DNA of 64,000 bases from Stakelama portus (GTDB taxonomy: Bacteria; Pseudomonadota; Alphaproteobacteria; Sphingomonadales; Sphingomonadaceae): contig NZ_QFZL01000003.1 in assembly GCF_003171655.1 (NCBI RefSeq), positions 248,001-312,000 on the forward strand, read 5' to 3'. This document shows, in pieces, positions 37,799-47,888 of this stretch (position 1 is the stretch's first letter; every line of letters begins with the position of its first letter). The position numbers and the translations under genes are program-made. A model generated the notes under the pieces. It was not told the DNA's origin, did no database searches, and was given only the letters and a program-made list of their open reading frames with translations.

Positions 37799-38671
37799 CT
37801 ATTGTCTCGTTTCTGTCTGAATCGGTGTGGCGGGTGCGCCGGGACCCTGCATCGCGGCAAGCTCGATCTCGCTCAACGCGCGCCGCGCCGCGATATAGCG
37901 TTTCGCCGCACTCACCCAGTTTTCCGCATAATCGATGCCGGGCATGTGCGAAACCTCGGCCAGCGCCGCTTCGACCTGGCCGGCGTCGATCATGCGCCGC
38001 GCGCGCGTCAGCCGGTCGGCCGGGCGCGGGCTGGGCGACGTTTCCTGACGCAGCACCAGCAAGTCGCCGGTCAGTCTGCGAAACCGGCTGAGCGGCCCTT
38101 CGCCGGGCGCGCCGGCGGCCAGTCGCGGCGCGATCGTGTCGAGCGCCAGCCGTAGATCCTCAAGCGTAACCGGCTCGTTGGCGGCGCGCAGGATCGTCGC
38201 CACGGCATCGGGGTGGCTGCTGCCGAATCGCGCCCGCAACGGCTCTTCGATCGCTCCGATCGGCAGACCGCGATCGAGAATCCTGCGCGTGGCAAAGGCA
38301 ATCAACAATCCCTCGGCGCGCGCGGCATAGGCACCGGCAACACGCGAATCGTTGTCGACGGCGGTCAGCCGCCCCTCGATCGTGTCGAGCCGCGTTGCCA
38401 GCGCCTGTTCGCGCGCGTTGAGCGTCGCCAGATCGGTTCCGGGCGGCAGTTCGGGCGGCGGGGCGGAAGCTGCCGTTTCATTCCCCGGCTCGGCCGACGC
38501 TTCCACCGCTGTCGCGGCACCGTTCGGCCACAGCGATCCGCCGTTCAGCTTTACCAGCCCGGCAAATGCCGCGATCCCGCCCAGGAAAGCCAGCACGGCG
38601 ATCAACAGCGTCGTCCCCAACGGGGAGAGGCCGCGGGCAGGGGCCAGTACGGAGGGCTCTTCGCGGCTCAT
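37799..38671 (-). CDS. Mitofilin (Mic60)-like membrane protein of the hem cluster
   Basis: A 290-residue protein: a short N-terminal tail, one membrane helix at about 19-40, a Pro/Glu-rich linker, a coiled-coil stretch with LNAREQALATRLDTIEGRL (about 85-110), then a C-terminal helical domain ending ARRMIDAGQVEAALAEVSHMPG and AAKRYIAARRALSEIE. That layout and the position directly after hemC-hemD match alphaproteobacterial Mic60, related to the mitochondrial crista-junction protein. An N-terminal HemX-like label is also possible. ATG 38671 is preferred to one 28 codons upstream. Confidence 0.72.
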   Translation of the reverse strand: MSREEPSVLAPARGLSPLGTTLLIAVLAFLGGIAAFAGLVKLNGGSLWPNGAATAVEASAEPGNETAASAPPPELPPGTDLATLNAREQALATRLDTIEGRLTAVDNDSRVAGAYAARAEGLLIAFATRRILDRGLPIGAIEEPLRARFGSSHPDAVATILRAANEPVTLEDLRLALDTIAPRLAAGAPGEGPLSRFRRLTGDLLVLRQETSPSPRPADRLTRARRMIDAGQVEAALAEVSHMPGIDYAENWVSAAKRYIAARRALSEIELAAMQGPGAPATPIQTETRQ

Positions 38672-38702
38672 GACGTCCTTATCCTCGCGCGACGACAGCC
38701 GG

Positions 38703-39368
38703 TCAATCGGCGAGCGTGCAAGCAGTTTCGATGAGCGACGCGTCAGTCGGCGCATCGGCGATGGCGACTCGCGCCCAACCGCTGCCCGCCGCTTCCCCGG
38801 CGGCTGCGGAAATCGCCGCGAGCGCCACGTTGGTTCGTGCTTCTTCGATGATTTCGGCGAGCCGTTGCGCCGCGCGCGGCGAATGGACCAGCGCGACGCT
38901 GTTTATCAATTGCACTGCCATGTCCGACGTGATCGGCAGCGGATCGCTGGCATAGACGGTTGCGATTCGCGCAACGATGCCGCCCTCCGTCATGCGCCGG
39001 TTGCGCCCGGCAAGGTGCAGCGCCTGCCGAAATCCGCGCCGCTCCCCCTCTGCGATCAAGGCTGCGGCGTCGTCGGTGCCGGTAACGGCGACTGCAAACC
39101 CGGCCGCGCGCGCCGCACCGGCGGTCGCGCTGCCCACGGCCAGCACCGGCAGATGTTTCAGCGCCTCGGCGCCGGGGCCCGCATGGCGGACGCCATTGGC
39201 GCTGGTAAAGACCAGGCAATCGAAGCGCTCGGTATCGCGTATTTCCCACGCCATCGACCGCGTTTCGAACAACGGCATGCGGATCGCGCGGCGGCCCAGC
39301 GCCGCGATCCGCTCCGCCGTGGCGGCATTGCCCGGCTCGGGGCGCAGCACCGCGAGCGGGCGACTCAT
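38703..39368 (-). CDS. hemD: Uroporphyrinogen-III synthase
   Basis: A 221-residue protein, weakly conserved as usual for HemD: PLAVLRPEPGNAATAERIAALG at the start, CLVFTSANGVRH, AVGSATAGAARAAG, and the C-terminal LAAISAAAGEAAGSGW-type segment. It closes hydroxymethylbilane into the asymmetric ring. Its ATG overlaps the hemC stop by 4 bases, supporting the call. Confidence 0.85.
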   Translation of the reverse strand: MSRPLAVLRPEPGNAATAERIAALGRRAIRMPLFETRSMAWEIRDTERFDCLVFTSANGVRHAGPGAEALKHLPVLAVGSATAGAARAAGFAVAVTGTDDAAALIAEGERRGFRQALHLAGRNRRMTEGGIVARIATVYASDPLPITSDMAVQLINSVALVHSPRAAQRLAEIIEEARTNVALAAISAAAGEAAGSGWARVAIADAPTDASLIETACTLAD

Positions 39369-40282
39369 GCCGCGAACAGCTGGCGGACGCTTTCCGGGGC
39401 GCGCTCGAGAAGATCGGCGGCGATCGTGCGGGGAAGCTCGGGATCGTCGGGCGCGCCGGCTTCCTGGGCATGGACGTGCGCCGATCCGTCTTCGGACAGC
39501 AATTCGGCGCGCAGCGTCAGGATCGCACCTTCCAGCGTCGCCAGCGCGCCGACCGGCGAATGGCAATCGGCGCGCAGCGCGGCGAGCAGCCCGCGCTCGG
39601 CCATGACACAGGCATGCGTCATCGGATGATCGATCGCGGCGATCCGCGCATGTGCATCGCGATCGTCGGCGCGCACCTCGATCCCGACGGCGCCTTGCGA
39701 GGGTGCGGGCAGCATCGTTTCGACCGGAATCGGCGTCCCGATGTCATGACGCCCCAGCCGTTCGAGCCCGGCCGCGGCGAGCAAGGTCGCATCGGCTTCG
39801 CCCGCCGCCAGCTTGGCGAGCCGCGTATCGACATTGCCGCGAAACAATATGGTTTGCAGATCGGGGCGCAGTTTCTTCAGCTGCGCCGCACGGCGCGGCG
39901 AGCTGGTTCCCACGACAGCGCCCTGTTTCAGCGCATCGACCGAATCGGCCCCGACGATCCGGTCGCGGACATCGGCGCGCGACAGCATCGCCGCGATCGT
40001 CACCCATTCGGGCCGCACCGTTTCGACATCCTTCATCGAATGGACCGAACAATCGATATCGCCCTGGTGCAAAGCGCGATCGAGTTCCTTGGTCCACAGC
40101 GCCTTGCCGCCGATTTCGGCGAGCGCGCGGTCCTGAACCCGGTCTCCGGTCGTGCGGATCGGGACGATTTCGACATGGGCCGGCGTCCAGTCATGCGCCG
40201 CGATCAGCGCGTCGCGCACCATATTGGCCTGAACAAGCGCGAGTGGCGAACCGCGCGTACCGATACGAAAGGGTTTGGGCAT
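39365..40282 (-). CDS. hemC: Porphobilinogen deaminase (hydroxymethylbilane synthase)
   Basis: A 305-residue enzyme that joins four porphobilinogens. The dipyrromethane cofactor attaches to Cys240 in ALRADCHSPVGALA. The N-terminal FRIGTRGSPLALVQAN, IDCSVHSMKDV and GTSSPRRAAQLKKLRPDL are family signatures. It is divergent from tsaD with only 31 bases between starts. It is first in a hemC-hemD-Mic60-like unit. Confidence 0.96.
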   Translation of the reverse strand: MPKPFRIGTRGSPLALVQANMVRDALIAAHDWTPAHVEIVPIRTTGDRVQDRALAEIGGKALWTKELDRALHQGDIDCSVHSMKDVETVRPEWVTIAAMLSRADVRDRIVGADSVDALKQGAVVGTSSPRRAAQLKKLRPDLQTILFRGNVDTRLAKLAAGEADATLLAAAGLERLGRHDIGTPIPVETMLPAPSQGAVGIEVRADDRDAHARIAAIDHPMTHACVMAERGLLAALRADCHSPVGALATLEGAILTLRAELLSEDGSAHVHAQEAGAPDDPELPRTIAADLLERAPESVRQLFAA

Positions 40283-40300
40283 CGCGGCTTGTGCTAGCGC
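40275..40300 (+). promoter_or_regulatory. Candidate promoter of tsaD
   Basis: TTGGGCA (40275-40281), 11 bases, then GCTAGCGC (40293-40300). The predicted start site is within about 7 bases of ATG 40314, so the leader is minimal. The -35 element overlaps the first codons of the divergent hemC gene. Confidence 0.5.
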
Positions 40301-40313
40301 CGCGCGCCTCTAG

Positions 40314-41351
40314 ATGGAAGCGATGGGTTTGATTCTCGGCCTCGAATCGAGTTGCGACGAAACAGCGGCGGCGCTGATCACGTCGGATCGGCAGATATTG
40401 GCGCATCAGCTGGCGCGACAGGATGACCGGCATCGCCCCTATGGCGGGGTGGTGCCCGAAATCGCGGCGCGCGCGCATGTCGAAATGCTGGGGCCGCTGG
40501 TCGCGCAGGCGCTGGAGGAAGCCAATGTCGCGCTTTGCGATGTCGATGCCATTGCCGCGACTGCCGGGCCGGGGCTGATCGGCGGCGTCATGGTCGGGCT
40601 GGTAACCGGCAAGGCGCTGGCGCTGGCCAGCGGAAAGCCGCTGGTCGCGGTCAATCATCTGGAGGGGCATGCGCTGTCGCCGCGCCTTGCCGATCCCGAC
40701 CTTCGCTTTCCCTATCTGCTGCTGCTCGTTTCGGGCGGCCATTGCCAGTTGCTGCTGGTCGAAGGCGTCGGTGCCTATCGCCGGCTGGCGACCACGATCG
40801 ACGATGCGGCGGGTGAAGCGTTCGACAAGACTGCCAAGCTGCTCGGGCTCGGCTTCCCCGGCGGGCCGGCAGTCGAGCGCGCTGCCGAAACGGGCGATCC
40901 GCGCGCCGTTCCCCTGCCCCGCCCGCTGGTCGGATCGGGCGAGCCGCATTTCTCGTTCGCGGGGCTCAAGAGCGCCGTGGCGCGGATCACCGATCGCTAT
41001 GCGAAGGAAGATATCGCTGCGTCGTTTCAGCAGGCGGTGGTCGATTGCCTGATCGATCGCACGCGGATCGCGCTCGGCAAGGCGCCGGACGCAACCGCGC
41101 TGGTGGTCGCCGGTGGTGTGGCGGCGAACAAGGCAGTGCGCGGTGCGTTGGAAACATTGGCAGCCGAGCAGGGCAAGCGTTTCGTCGCGCCGCCGCTCTG
41201 GCTGTGCACCGACAATGCGGCGATGATCGGCTGGGCAGGCGCAGAGCGCTTTGCCGCCGGGCTTACCGACCCGCTCGATACGCCGGCACGCGCACGCTGG
41301 CCGCTCGATCCCAATGCAGAAAAAGTGCGCGGCGCGGGAGTGAAGGCATGA
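40314..41351 (+). CDS. tsaD: tRNA N6-adenosine threonylcarbamoyltransferase TsaD
   Basis: A 345-residue ASKHA-fold enzyme that adds threonylcarbamoyl to A37 of ANN-decoding tRNAs with TsaB and Tsa[14 protein letters not shown] starts the family motif; metal ligands are His115 and His119 ([10 protein letters not shown]), and [20 protein letters not shown] and the [10 protein letters not shown] segment follow. A second ATG at 40323 could be the true start. It overlaps gpsA by 4 bases. Confidence 0.96.
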   Translation: MEAMGLILGLESSCDETAAALITSDRQILAHQLARQDDRHRPYGGVVPEIAARAHVEMLGPLVAQALEEANVALCDVDAIAATAGPGLIGGVMVGLVTGKALALASGKPLVAVNHLEGHALSPRLADPDLRFPYLLLLVSGGHCQLLLVEGVGAYRRLATTIDDAAGEAFDKTAKLLGLGFPGGPAVERAAETGDPRAVPLPRPLVGSGEPHFSFAGLKSAVARITDRYAKEDIAASFQQAVVDCLIDRTRIALGKAPDATALVVAGGVAANKAVRGALETLAAEQGKRFVAPPLWLCTDNAAMIGWAGAERFAAGLTDPLDTPARARWPLDPNAEKVRGAGVKA

Positions 41352-42325
41352 CGATCGGCGTAATCGGGGGCGGTGCCTGGGGCACGGCGCTGGCGCAGGC
41401 GATGGCGGGCAATGGCAGCGAGGTCCGCCTGTGGGTGCGCGAAACCGACGTCATGGCGGCAATCAACGAAACGCACCGCAATCCCGACTATCTGCCGGGC
41501 GTTGCGCTGTCCGAGAACATCACCGCGACCGACGATCTCGCCTGGGTCGCGGAGGTTTCCCCGGTACTGGTGGTGACCCCGGCGCAACATATGCGCAGCG
41601 TGCTTTCGGACATGCCGGCAAAGGGGCAGGCATTGATCCTGTGCTCGAAGGGGATCGAGGCCGGCAGCCACAAATTCCTCCACCATGTCGCTGCCGAAAG
41701 CGTGGCCGATTCGCCGATTGCCGTGCTGTCCGGGCCGACTTTCGCGCATGAAGTGGCGCAGGGGCTGCCCACCGCCGTGACGCTGGCGGCGGAGAATATG
41801 GAGCTGGCGCAGCAATTGGCGGGCGTGATCGCCCGCCCGGCGCTGCGTCCCTATGTGTCGTCCGACGTCGTGGGAGCAGAGATTGGCGGTGCGGTGAAGA
41901 ACGTGCTCGCCATTGCATGCGGCGTCGTGGACGGTGCCGGTCTCGGTCAGAATGCGCGTGCTGCGTTGATCGCGCGCGGCTTTGCCGAAATGACCCGCTA
42001 TGGCCTGGCGCGCGGCGCGCGTGCCGAAACGCTGGCGGGGCTTTCCGGGCTGGGCGATCTGGTCCTCACCTGTTCGTCGACCAGTTCGCGGAACTTTTCG
42101 CTCGGGGTCGGCCTTGGCCGCGGCGGCAGTGCGGCGGCGCTGATGGCCGACCGCAAGACCGTGGCCGAAGGCGCCTTCACGGCTCCGGTACTGCGCCAGT
42201 CGGCTGAGGCGGCAGGTGTCGATATGCCGGTGACGCAAGCGGTCTGCGCGCTGCTCGACGGCGCCGATGTGCGCGAGGTGATCGACGGGCTGCTCAATCG
42301 CCCGCTGCGCGAAGAAGGCGTATGA
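41348..42325 (+). CDS. gpsA: Glycerol-3-phosphate dehydrogenase [NAD(P)+]
   Basis: A 325-residue enzyme that makes sn-glycerol 3-phosphate for phospholipids. The dinucleotide loop is [17 protein letters not shown], substrate loop [11 protein letters not shown], then [13 protein letters not shown], the catalytic Lys in [13 protein letters not shown] and [12 protein letters not shown]. It is translationally coupled to tsaD and to the DUF1697 gene. Confidence 0.96.
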   Translation: MTIGVIGGGAWGTALAQAMAGNGSEVRLWVRETDVMAAINETHRNPDYLPGVALSENITATDDLAWVAEVSPVLVVTPAQHMRSVLSDMPAKGQALILCSKGIEAGSHKFLHHVAAESVADSPIAVLSGPTFAHEVAQGLPTAVTLAAENMELAQQLAGVIARPALRPYVSSDVVGAEIGGAVKNVLAIACGVVDGAGLGQNARAALIARGFAEMTRYGLARGARAETLAGLSGLGDLVLTCSSTSSRNFSLGVGLGRGGSAAALMADRKTVAEGAFTAPVLRQSAEAAGVDMPVTQAVCALLDGADVREVIDGLLNRPLREEGV

Positions 42326-42861
42326 AGCGCTGGGCGGCGCTGCTGCGCGGGGTCAATGTCGGCGGGCGCAAGCTCGCCATGGCGGATCTTCGCGCGATGC
42401 TGACCGGCATGGGATTTGCCGATGTCGCCACGCTGCTGGCTTCGGGCAATGCAACCTTCGCCGCCGATGCGCCTGATGCCGCCAAGCTCGAAGCCGCGCT
42501 GGAGGCGGAATCGGCGAAAATACTGGGCCTGACCGCCGAATATCTGGTGCGCGACGCCGCCGAAATCGCTGACGTCATGGCCGCCAATCCCTTTCCCGAT
42601 GTGGCCAAGACGCGGCCGAACCAGCTGATCGTCCTGTTTCATCGCGACCCGTTCGACACCATGCTGCTCGACACGCTGGCAGCACGCTATGACGGGCCGG
42701 AACGGCTCAGGGCGGTCGGGCGCGAGCTCTATATCGACTTTCCCGACGGTCAGGGCCGCTCGAACCTCGTCCCCGAAATGACGAAGTGCAAATTCCCCAG
42801 GGTCGCGACCGGGCGCAACTGGAACACGATCGGGAAAGTTGCCGCGCAAATCGGAATTTGA
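42322..42861 (+). CDS. DUF1697 family protein
   Basis: A 179-residue protein starting [23 protein letters not shown], with LLASGNATF and the C-terminal TGRNWNTIGKV, all hallmarks of DUF1697. The biochemical role is unknown. It overlaps gpsA by 4 bases and is convergent with the DUF1674 gene 9 bases away. Confidence 0.88.
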   Translation: MKRWAALLRGVNVGGRKLAMADLRAMLTGMGFADVATLLASGNATFAADAPDAAKLEAALEAESAKILGLTAEYLVRDAAEIADVMAANPFPDVAKTRPNQLIVLFHRDPFDTMLLDTLAARYDGPERLRAVGRELYIDFPDGQGRSNLVPEMTKCKFPRVATGRNWNTIGKVAAQIGI

Positions 42862-42870
42862 CCGCGCCGG

Positions 42871-43038
42871 TCAGAAATCTACCGCGACGCCCTTTTTCTC
42901 CCAGTCGCCATAGCGGGTGGGGTCCAGCCGGTCGGGACGTTCGCTGCCGCGACGTTCGGGTGTCGCATCGGGTTCGGGCAGCGGCGGGCTTTCGGACAGA
43001 TGGGCCGGCGGCTTCACATGGTCGGGGCGCTTGCCCAT
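42871..43038 (-). CDS. DUF1674 / succinate dehydrogenase assembly factor 4 homologue
   Basis: A 55-residue protein ending DPTRYGDWEKKGVAVDF, the conserved C-terminal motif of DUF1674, the family of mitochondrial SDHAF4, which protects the flavinylated SdhA subunit during complex II assembly. The N-terminal half is Pro-rich and variable. ATG 43038 gives the usual short form; an ATG 19 codons upstream overlaps the htpX promoter zone. The sdh genes are not in the window. Confidence 0.82.
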   Translation of the reverse strand: MGKRPDHVKPPAHLSESPPLPEPDATPERRGSERPDRLDPTRYGDWEKKGVAVDF

Positions 43039-43108
43039 GGCGGGGTCTCCGGCGAATTGATTTACGGGCACTCGCGCCCCAAATTGGATGGTCAAGGAGT
43101 AGCGTCAA

Positions 43109-44092
43109 GTGAACACGCTTAAAACGACCATGTTGCTCGCGGCGCTGACCGCGCTGTTTCTCGCGCTGGGCTTCACGCTCGGCGGACGTGCGGGTGCGAT
43201 GATCGCGCTGATGATCGCGGTCGGAATGAACTTTTTCACCTATTGGAACGCCGACAAGATCGTCCTGCGGATGCACCATGCGCGCGAAGTGGATGACGCG
43301 AGCGCGCCCGAATTCGTCGGCATCGTTCGCGCCCTGGCGCGGCGCGCCAATCTGCCGATGCCGCGCGTCTATCTGGTCGATGAACCGCATCCCAATGCCT
43401 TTGCCACCGGGCGCGACCCGCAACATGCCGCGGTTGCCGCGACGACGGGCCTGCTTCAGATGCTCGACCGCGAGGAAATTGCCGCAGTGATGGCGCATGA
43501 GCTGGGCCATGTCCGCAATCGCGACACGCTGATCATGACGATGGTGGCGACGATCGCCGGGGCGATTTCGATGCTGGCCAATTTCGGCCTGTTCTTTCGC
43601 GGGTCGGACGGGCGCGGCGCCGGGCTTGCCGGATTGCTCGCCGTGCTGGTCGCGCCGTTCGCCGCGATGATCGTCCAGCTGGCGATCAGCCGCACCCGCG
43701 AATATGGCGCCGATCGTGCAAGCGCCGAAATCAGCGGAAATCCGCGTGCGCTCGCCTCTGCACTCGCCAAACTGGCGCAGGGCGCGCAGCGCATCCCCAA
43801 TCCGGTCGCCCAGCGCATGCCGGCCGCATCGCAGCTCTATATCGTTCCCGGCCTGTCGCGCGGCGACAGCCTTTTTTCGACGCACCCCGATACCGGCAAT
43901 CGCATTGCCGAGCTTGAGCGGATGGCGGGCGAAATGGGCGTCCCCGAACTGCGCACCCAACGCCGTTCCGACGGGGCCTGGCCCGCGCGGCCCAATGTCG
44001 CGCCGCGCGCGTCGGTGCCGCGCACCGGCCGCAGCCGTCGGGTCGCCCGACCCGCGTCGCGCAGCGCGCTCGATCCGTTGCGCCGCGACTGA
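43109..44092 (+). CDS. htpX: Membrane zinc metalloprotease HtpX
   Basis: A 327-residue inner-membrane protease of the M48 family. There are two N-terminal helices (about 5-45), the zinc motif HELGH at 130-134 with the third ligand in [10 protein letters not shown], and two more helices between ([17 protein letters not shown]). The C-terminal 40 residues are an Arg/Pro-rich tail, longer than in E. coli. It degrades damaged membrane proteins. GTG 43109 follows AAGGAG. Confidence 0.93.
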   Translation: MNTLKTTMLLAALTALFLALGFTLGGRAGAMIALMIAVGMNFFTYWNADKIVLRMHHAREVDDASAPEFVGIVRALARRANLPMPRVYLVDEPHPNAFATGRDPQHAAVAATTGLLQMLDREEIAAVMAHELGHVRNRDTLIMTMVATIAGAISMLANFGLFFRGSDGRGAGLAGLLAVLVAPFAAMIVQLAISRTREYGADRASAEISGNPRALASALAKLAQGAQRIPNPVAQRMPAASQLYIVPGLSRGDSLFSTHPDTGNRIAELERMAGEMGVPELRTQRRSDGAWPARPNVAPRASVPRTGRSRRVARPASRSALDPLRRD

Positions 44093-44094
44093 TC

Positions 44095-45393
44095 TTGGCC
44101 CGTCCCGCACCCAAACGCCGGCCGGTGTCGTCGGCCGATGCGCCCGGCGTTCCCGCGCGCCGCGCGGCATTGCGCCTGCTCGATGCCGTGCTTCGACGTG
44201 GCCTGGCGCTCGAATCCGCGCTCGATGGCGCCGCCCAGGGACTGCCCCCCGCCGACCGGGGGCTCGCCCATGCGATCGCCGCCGAAGTGTTGCGGCGGCT
44301 TTCCGATCTCGACACGCTGATCGACAGCGCGACAGCGCGCCCGCTGCCGCATGATGCCAAGGCGCGCTTCGTGCTGCGCATCGCACTGGCCCAGGCGTTC
44401 GGGCTGGGTACGCCTCACCATGCTGCGATCGCGACCGTCCTGCCGCTTGTCGATGGCGGCCCGCGCAAGCTGGTCCATGGCGTATTCGGCACGCTGATGC
44501 GGCAGAATGCGGCGTTGCCGGAAATCCCTGCGCTGCCGCCCGGCTTGGCGACGCGCTGGCGTAAAAGCTGGGGCGCGCCGATGGTCGAGGCTGCGGCGCG
44601 GGCCATTGCCGCCCCGCCGCCGCTCGACTTGCGCCTGCGGGATGCCGACGACACTGCCTCGCTGGCGGAGGCATTGCAGGCACAATCGCTGATGCCGGGT
44701 CATTTGCGGTTGCCCGCCGGGGCTTCGGTGCCCGACCTTCCCGGCTTCGCCGAGGGTCGCTGGTGGGTTCAGGACCTGGCCGCATCCCTGCCCGCGCAGT
44801 TGTTGGGAAGCGGTGGCGGGCGCGCCCTCGATCTCTGCGCCGCGCCGGGGGGCAAGACGTTGCAACTGGCGGCGGCGGGGTGGGATGTGACCGCGCTCGA
44901 CATTTCCGAAAGTCGTCTGGCGCGACTTTCCGACAATCTCGCGCGCACCGCCCTTTCGGCTGAAATCGTCGTTGCCGATGCGCTGCAATGGGAGCCGGAA
45001 ACGCCGTTCGACGCGATCCTGCTCGATGCGCCATGCAGCGCGACCGGCATTTTCCGCCGCCATCCCGACGTACTTTATCGCGCCCGCTCCGCGATTATCG
45101 CCGAAACGGCCGAGCTTCAGGCGAAGCTATTGGCACGCGCGAGCGGCTGGCTCCGGCCAGGTGGACGGATCGTCTATGCGACATGTTCGCTCGAACCCGC
45201 CGAGGGAGAGTCGCAGGTCGCGGCGTTTCTGAAAGCGCATCCCGATTTCGCGATCGATCCGGTACAGGCCGGCGAGGCCCCGCCCGAAATCGCGCCCGAT
45301 CCCGCCGGATGGCTGCGCACGCTGCCGACGATGTTTGCGGACAAAGGTGCGCTCGACGGCTTCTTCATGGCGCGCTTCGTGCGCGCGAACTGA
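44095..45393 (+). CDS. rsmB: RsmB-type rRNA/tRNA cytosine-C5-methyltransferase (NOL1/NOP2/Sun)
   Basis: A 432-residue enzyme. The N-terminal NusB-like domain (about 20-150, RRAALRLLDAVLRRGL) marks the RsmB class, which methylates C967 of 16S rRNA. SAM motif ALDLCAAPGGKTLQLAAAG; catalytic cysteines are in LLDAPCSATGIFRRHPD and VYATCSLEPAEGE. It starts at TTG 44095, 2 bases after htpX, with no clear Shine-Dalgarno, so translation may be coupled. Confidence 0.9.
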   Translation: MARPAPKRRPVSSADAPGVPARRAALRLLDAVLRRGLALESALDGAAQGLPPADRGLAHAIAAEVLRRLSDLDTLIDSATARPLPHDAKARFVLRIALAQAFGLGTPHHAAIATVLPLVDGGPRKLVHGVFGTLMRQNAALPEIPALPPGLATRWRKSWGAPMVEAAARAIAAPPPLDLRLRDADDTASLAEALQAQSLMPGHLRLPAGASVPDLPGFAEGRWWVQDLAASLPAQLLGSGGGRALDLCAAPGGKTLQLAAAGWDVTALDISESRLARLSDNLARTALSAEIVVADALQWEPETPFDAILLDAPCSATGIFRRHPDVLYRARSAIIAETAELQAKLLARASGWLRPGGRIVYATCSLEPAEGESQVAAFLKAHPDFAIDPVQAGEAPPEIAPDPAGWLRTLPTMFADKGALDGFFMARFVRAN

Positions 45394-45412
45394 AAAACGC
45401 GAATCGCGCATA

Positions 45413-45440
45413 TTGCGGCGAGTCGCGCGCGTGCTAAGGG
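45413..45440 (+). promoter_or_regulatory. Candidate promoter of rpe
   Basis: TTGCGGC (45413-45419), 13 bases, then GCTAAGGG (45433-45440). The predicted start site falls at ATG 45447, so the transcript would be leaderless. Confidence 0.5.
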
Positions 45441-45446
45441 TCCGCC

Positions 45447-46106
45447 ATGCACGCTGTCCGTATTGCGCCGTCGATCCTCTCCGCCGACTTCTCCCGGCTG
45501 GGCGAAGAAGTGCGCGCCATTGATGCCGCCGGGGCCGACTGGATCCATGTCGATGTGATGGACGGTCATTTCGTGCCCAACATCACGATCGGGCCCGCCG
45601 TGATCAAGGCGCTGCGCCCGCACACCGCAAAGCCGTTCGACGTGCATCTGATGATCGCGCCGGTCGATCCGCTGCTCAGGGAATTTGCCGATGCGGGCGC
45701 CGACACGCTGTCGGTCCATCCCGAAGCCGGCCCGCACCTCCATCGCACGCTGCAGACGATCAAGGGGCTGGGCAAGCGCGCGGGCGTGGTGCTCAATCCC
45801 GCCACCCCGGTCGAAATCGTCGATCCGGTGCTCGACATGGTCGACCTGATTCTGGTGATGAGCGTCAATCCCGGCTTCGGCGGACAGAAGTTCATCGAAA
45901 GCCAGCTCGATAAGATCGCGGCATTGCGCAAGCGGATCGATGCCAGCGGGCGCGATATCGATCTGGAAGTCGATGGCGGCATTGATCGCGAGACCGCGCC
46001 GCGCGCGATTGCGGCGGGCGCCGATGCGCTGGTTGCCGGAACCGCCAGCTTTCGCGGCGGGCCCGATTGCTATGCCGATAATATCGCGGCGTTGAGGGGC
46101 GTGTGA
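45447..46106 (+). CDS. rpe: Ribulose-phosphate 3-epimerase
   Basis: A 219-residue TIM barrel interconverting ribulose 5-phosphate and xylulose 5-phosphate. [32 protein letters not shown] with metal His and Asp, [16 protein letters not shown] and LEVDGGI give the full set of family motifs. The stop overlaps the heparinase-family gene by 4 bases (GTGA). Confidence 0.97.
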   Translation: MHAVRIAPSILSADFSRLGEEVRAIDAAGADWIHVDVMDGHFVPNITIGPAVIKALRPHTAKPFDVHLMIAPVDPLLREFADAGADTLSVHPEAGPHLHRTLQTIKGLGKRAGVVLNPATPVEIVDPVLDMVDLILVMSVNPGFGGQKFIESQLDKIAALRKRIDASGRDIDLEVDGGIDRETAPRAIAAGADALVAGTASFRGGPDCYADNIAALRGV

Positions 46107-47839
46107 CGCAGGAACCGCCGCTCAAGCCCGCCTCCGACAGCATCGACGAAGGCAAAAGGCTGATTCGTCTGGGCGGCGATCGCGGGCTGTCGCTCGCGGA
46201 GCGGATTTCCGAGCGGTTCCAGCGCATGGCGTGGCGCACGCCGTTTCACGCGATGCGGTTGCGCGGGCGCCATCCGCTCAAGCTGATTGCGGTTGCCGAC
46301 GATCCGTTCCTGGGCGACCCCGCAAGCGGCAATGCGATGCTCGACGGGCGCCTTTCCTTTCGGGGTGAGGAGCGCGAGCTTGCCGAGCTCGATTTCACCC
46401 GGCCCGACTGGTCGCGCAACTTCTCCGATTATCTGCACAGCTTTGCCTGGCTGCGCGATCTTTCGACAGTCGCGACGCGTGCGCGCGGGGCGCCGATCGC
46501 CGAGGCGCTGATGCGCATGTGGCTCGATGCCCATGCCGACAAGGTCGCCGATCCGGCCTGGCGCGCCGATCTCTGGGGGCGGCGCATCCTGTTCTGGACC
46601 GCGCATGCCCCGCTGATCCTGTCTTCGACCGATCTCGTCTATCGATCGAGCGTCCTGCATGCGCTGGCGCGGGGCGCGCGCCATCTCGATCGTTCGGCGG
46701 ATCGGGTGCAGGTGGGGGCGCCGCGCATCGCGGCCTGGTGCGGCGTGCTGGTCGCGGGCCTGATGATCCCCGGCGGCGATCCGCGCCGTTCGTTCGGCGA
46801 AGCCGGCTTGCAGCGCGCATTGTCGCAATCGGTGTTCGACGATGGCGGCATCGTCACGCGCTCTCCCGCGGGACAGGTCGATGCAATCCGCCTGCTGACG
46901 ATGTTGTGCGAAAGCTATGCCGCGCGCCGCATCGATCCGCCCGAATTCGTCGGCGTGGCGCTCAACCGCATGGTGGGTGCGCTGCTCGGCATCTGTCACC
47001 GCGACAATGGCCTGTCGAGCTGGCAGGGATCGGGCCCGATGACCGGTGAAGCGATCGCGCAGCTGGTCGAAGCGACCGGCGTGCGTACCCGTCCGCTCAA
47101 ACAGGCGCGCGACTGGGGCTATCAGCGGCTGGCCGCGCAAAAGACCGTGCTGATCATCGACGCCGCGCCGCCGCCCGTGGCGCGGCTGGTCGAGGGGGGC
47201 TGCGCCTCCACGCTCGCGTTCGAACTCTCCGATGATGGCGAGCGGATCGTCGTCAATTGCGGCGGCGCGCGCGCGACCAATGTCTCGGTACCGCTCGCGC
47301 TCAGCGAAGGGCTGCGCACCACGGCGGCGCATTCGACACTGGTCGTCGGCGACAGCAATTCGACAGCGATTCACGCCGACGGCACGCTGGGTCGCGGCGT
47401 CGGCGAAGTTGAGCTTGCGCGACAGGAAACCGAAACCAGCAGCCGGATCGAAGCCAGCCATGACGGTTATGTCCGCCGTTTCGGCCTGACCCATCGTCGC
47501 CAGATCGTGATGGCGTCGGACGGACGCGATATTCGCGGCGAAGACAGCCTGCTCCCTGCCGACAAGCGCAAGCGCAAGAAGCCGACGCTGTTCGCGATCC
47601 GCTTTCATCTGGCGCCGCATGTCGAAATTTCCCCCACCGCCGATGGTCAGGCGGCGATCCTGCGGCTGCCCGGCGGAGCAATGTGGCAGTTTCGCTGTCG
47701 CGGGGGCACGTTGGCAGTCGAAGACAGTATCTGGATCGACGCGCGCGGGCGCCCGGTGCCGACCGAGCAGCTGGTGATTGGCGGCGAGGCGATTGCCGGC
47801 GGCACGAGCATCAGCTGGGTGTTTCACCGCGCGCGCTGA
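46103..47839 (+). CDS. Heparinase II/III family protein
   Basis: A 578-residue protein with an N-terminal alpha/alpha-toroid region (about 90-300, [19 protein letters not shown]) and a C-terminal beta-rich domain ([41 protein letters not shown]). The layout is that of alphaproteobacterial members found beside rsmB and rpe, for which no substrate is proven. There is no signal peptide, so a role on periplasmic polysaccharide is doubtful. It starts at GTG 46103, coupled to rpe. Confidence 0.85.
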   Translation: MTQEPPLKPASDSIDEGKRLIRLGGDRGLSLAERISERFQRMAWRTPFHAMRLRGRHPLKLIAVADDPFLGDPASGNAMLDGRLSFRGEERELAELDFTRPDWSRNFSDYLHSFAWLRDLSTVATRARGAPIAEALMRMWLDAHADKVADPAWRADLWGRRILFWTAHAPLILSSTDLVYRSSVLHALARGARHLDRSADRVQVGAPRIAAWCGVLVAGLMIPGGDPRRSFGEAGLQRALSQSVFDDGGIVTRSPAGQVDAIRLLTMLCESYAARRIDPPEFVGVALNRMVGALLGICHRDNGLSSWQGSGPMTGEAIAQLVEATGVRTRPLKQARDWGYQRLAAQKTVLIIDAAPPPVARLVEGGCASTLAFELSDDGERIVVNCGGARATNVSVPLALSEGLRTTAAHSTLVVGDSNSTAIHADGTLGRGVGEVELARQETETSSRIEASHDGYVRRFGLTHRRQIVMASDGRDIRGEDSLLPADKRKRKKPTLFAIRFHLAPHVEISPTADGQAAILRLPGGAMWQFRCRGGTLAVEDSIWIDARGRPVPTEQLVIGGEAIAGGTSISWVFHRAR

Positions 47840-47856
47840 AAACGCGGTTATTTTTT
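47826..47856 (+). terminator. Intrinsic terminator of rpe-heparinase unit
   Basis: ACCGCG (47826-47831) pairs with CGCGGT (47843-47848), followed by TATTTTTT (47849-47856). It overlaps the last codons of the heparinase-family gene. Confidence 0.7.
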
Positions 47857-47888
47857 GAGACAATCGCCGCGATTCAGCGCTTGGAGCC

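Noticed and set aside
42707..45034. 775-codon minus-strand frame opposite DUF1697, htpX and rsmB
   Set aside because: It is Arg-rich low complexity and covers three coding genes and a promoter gap.
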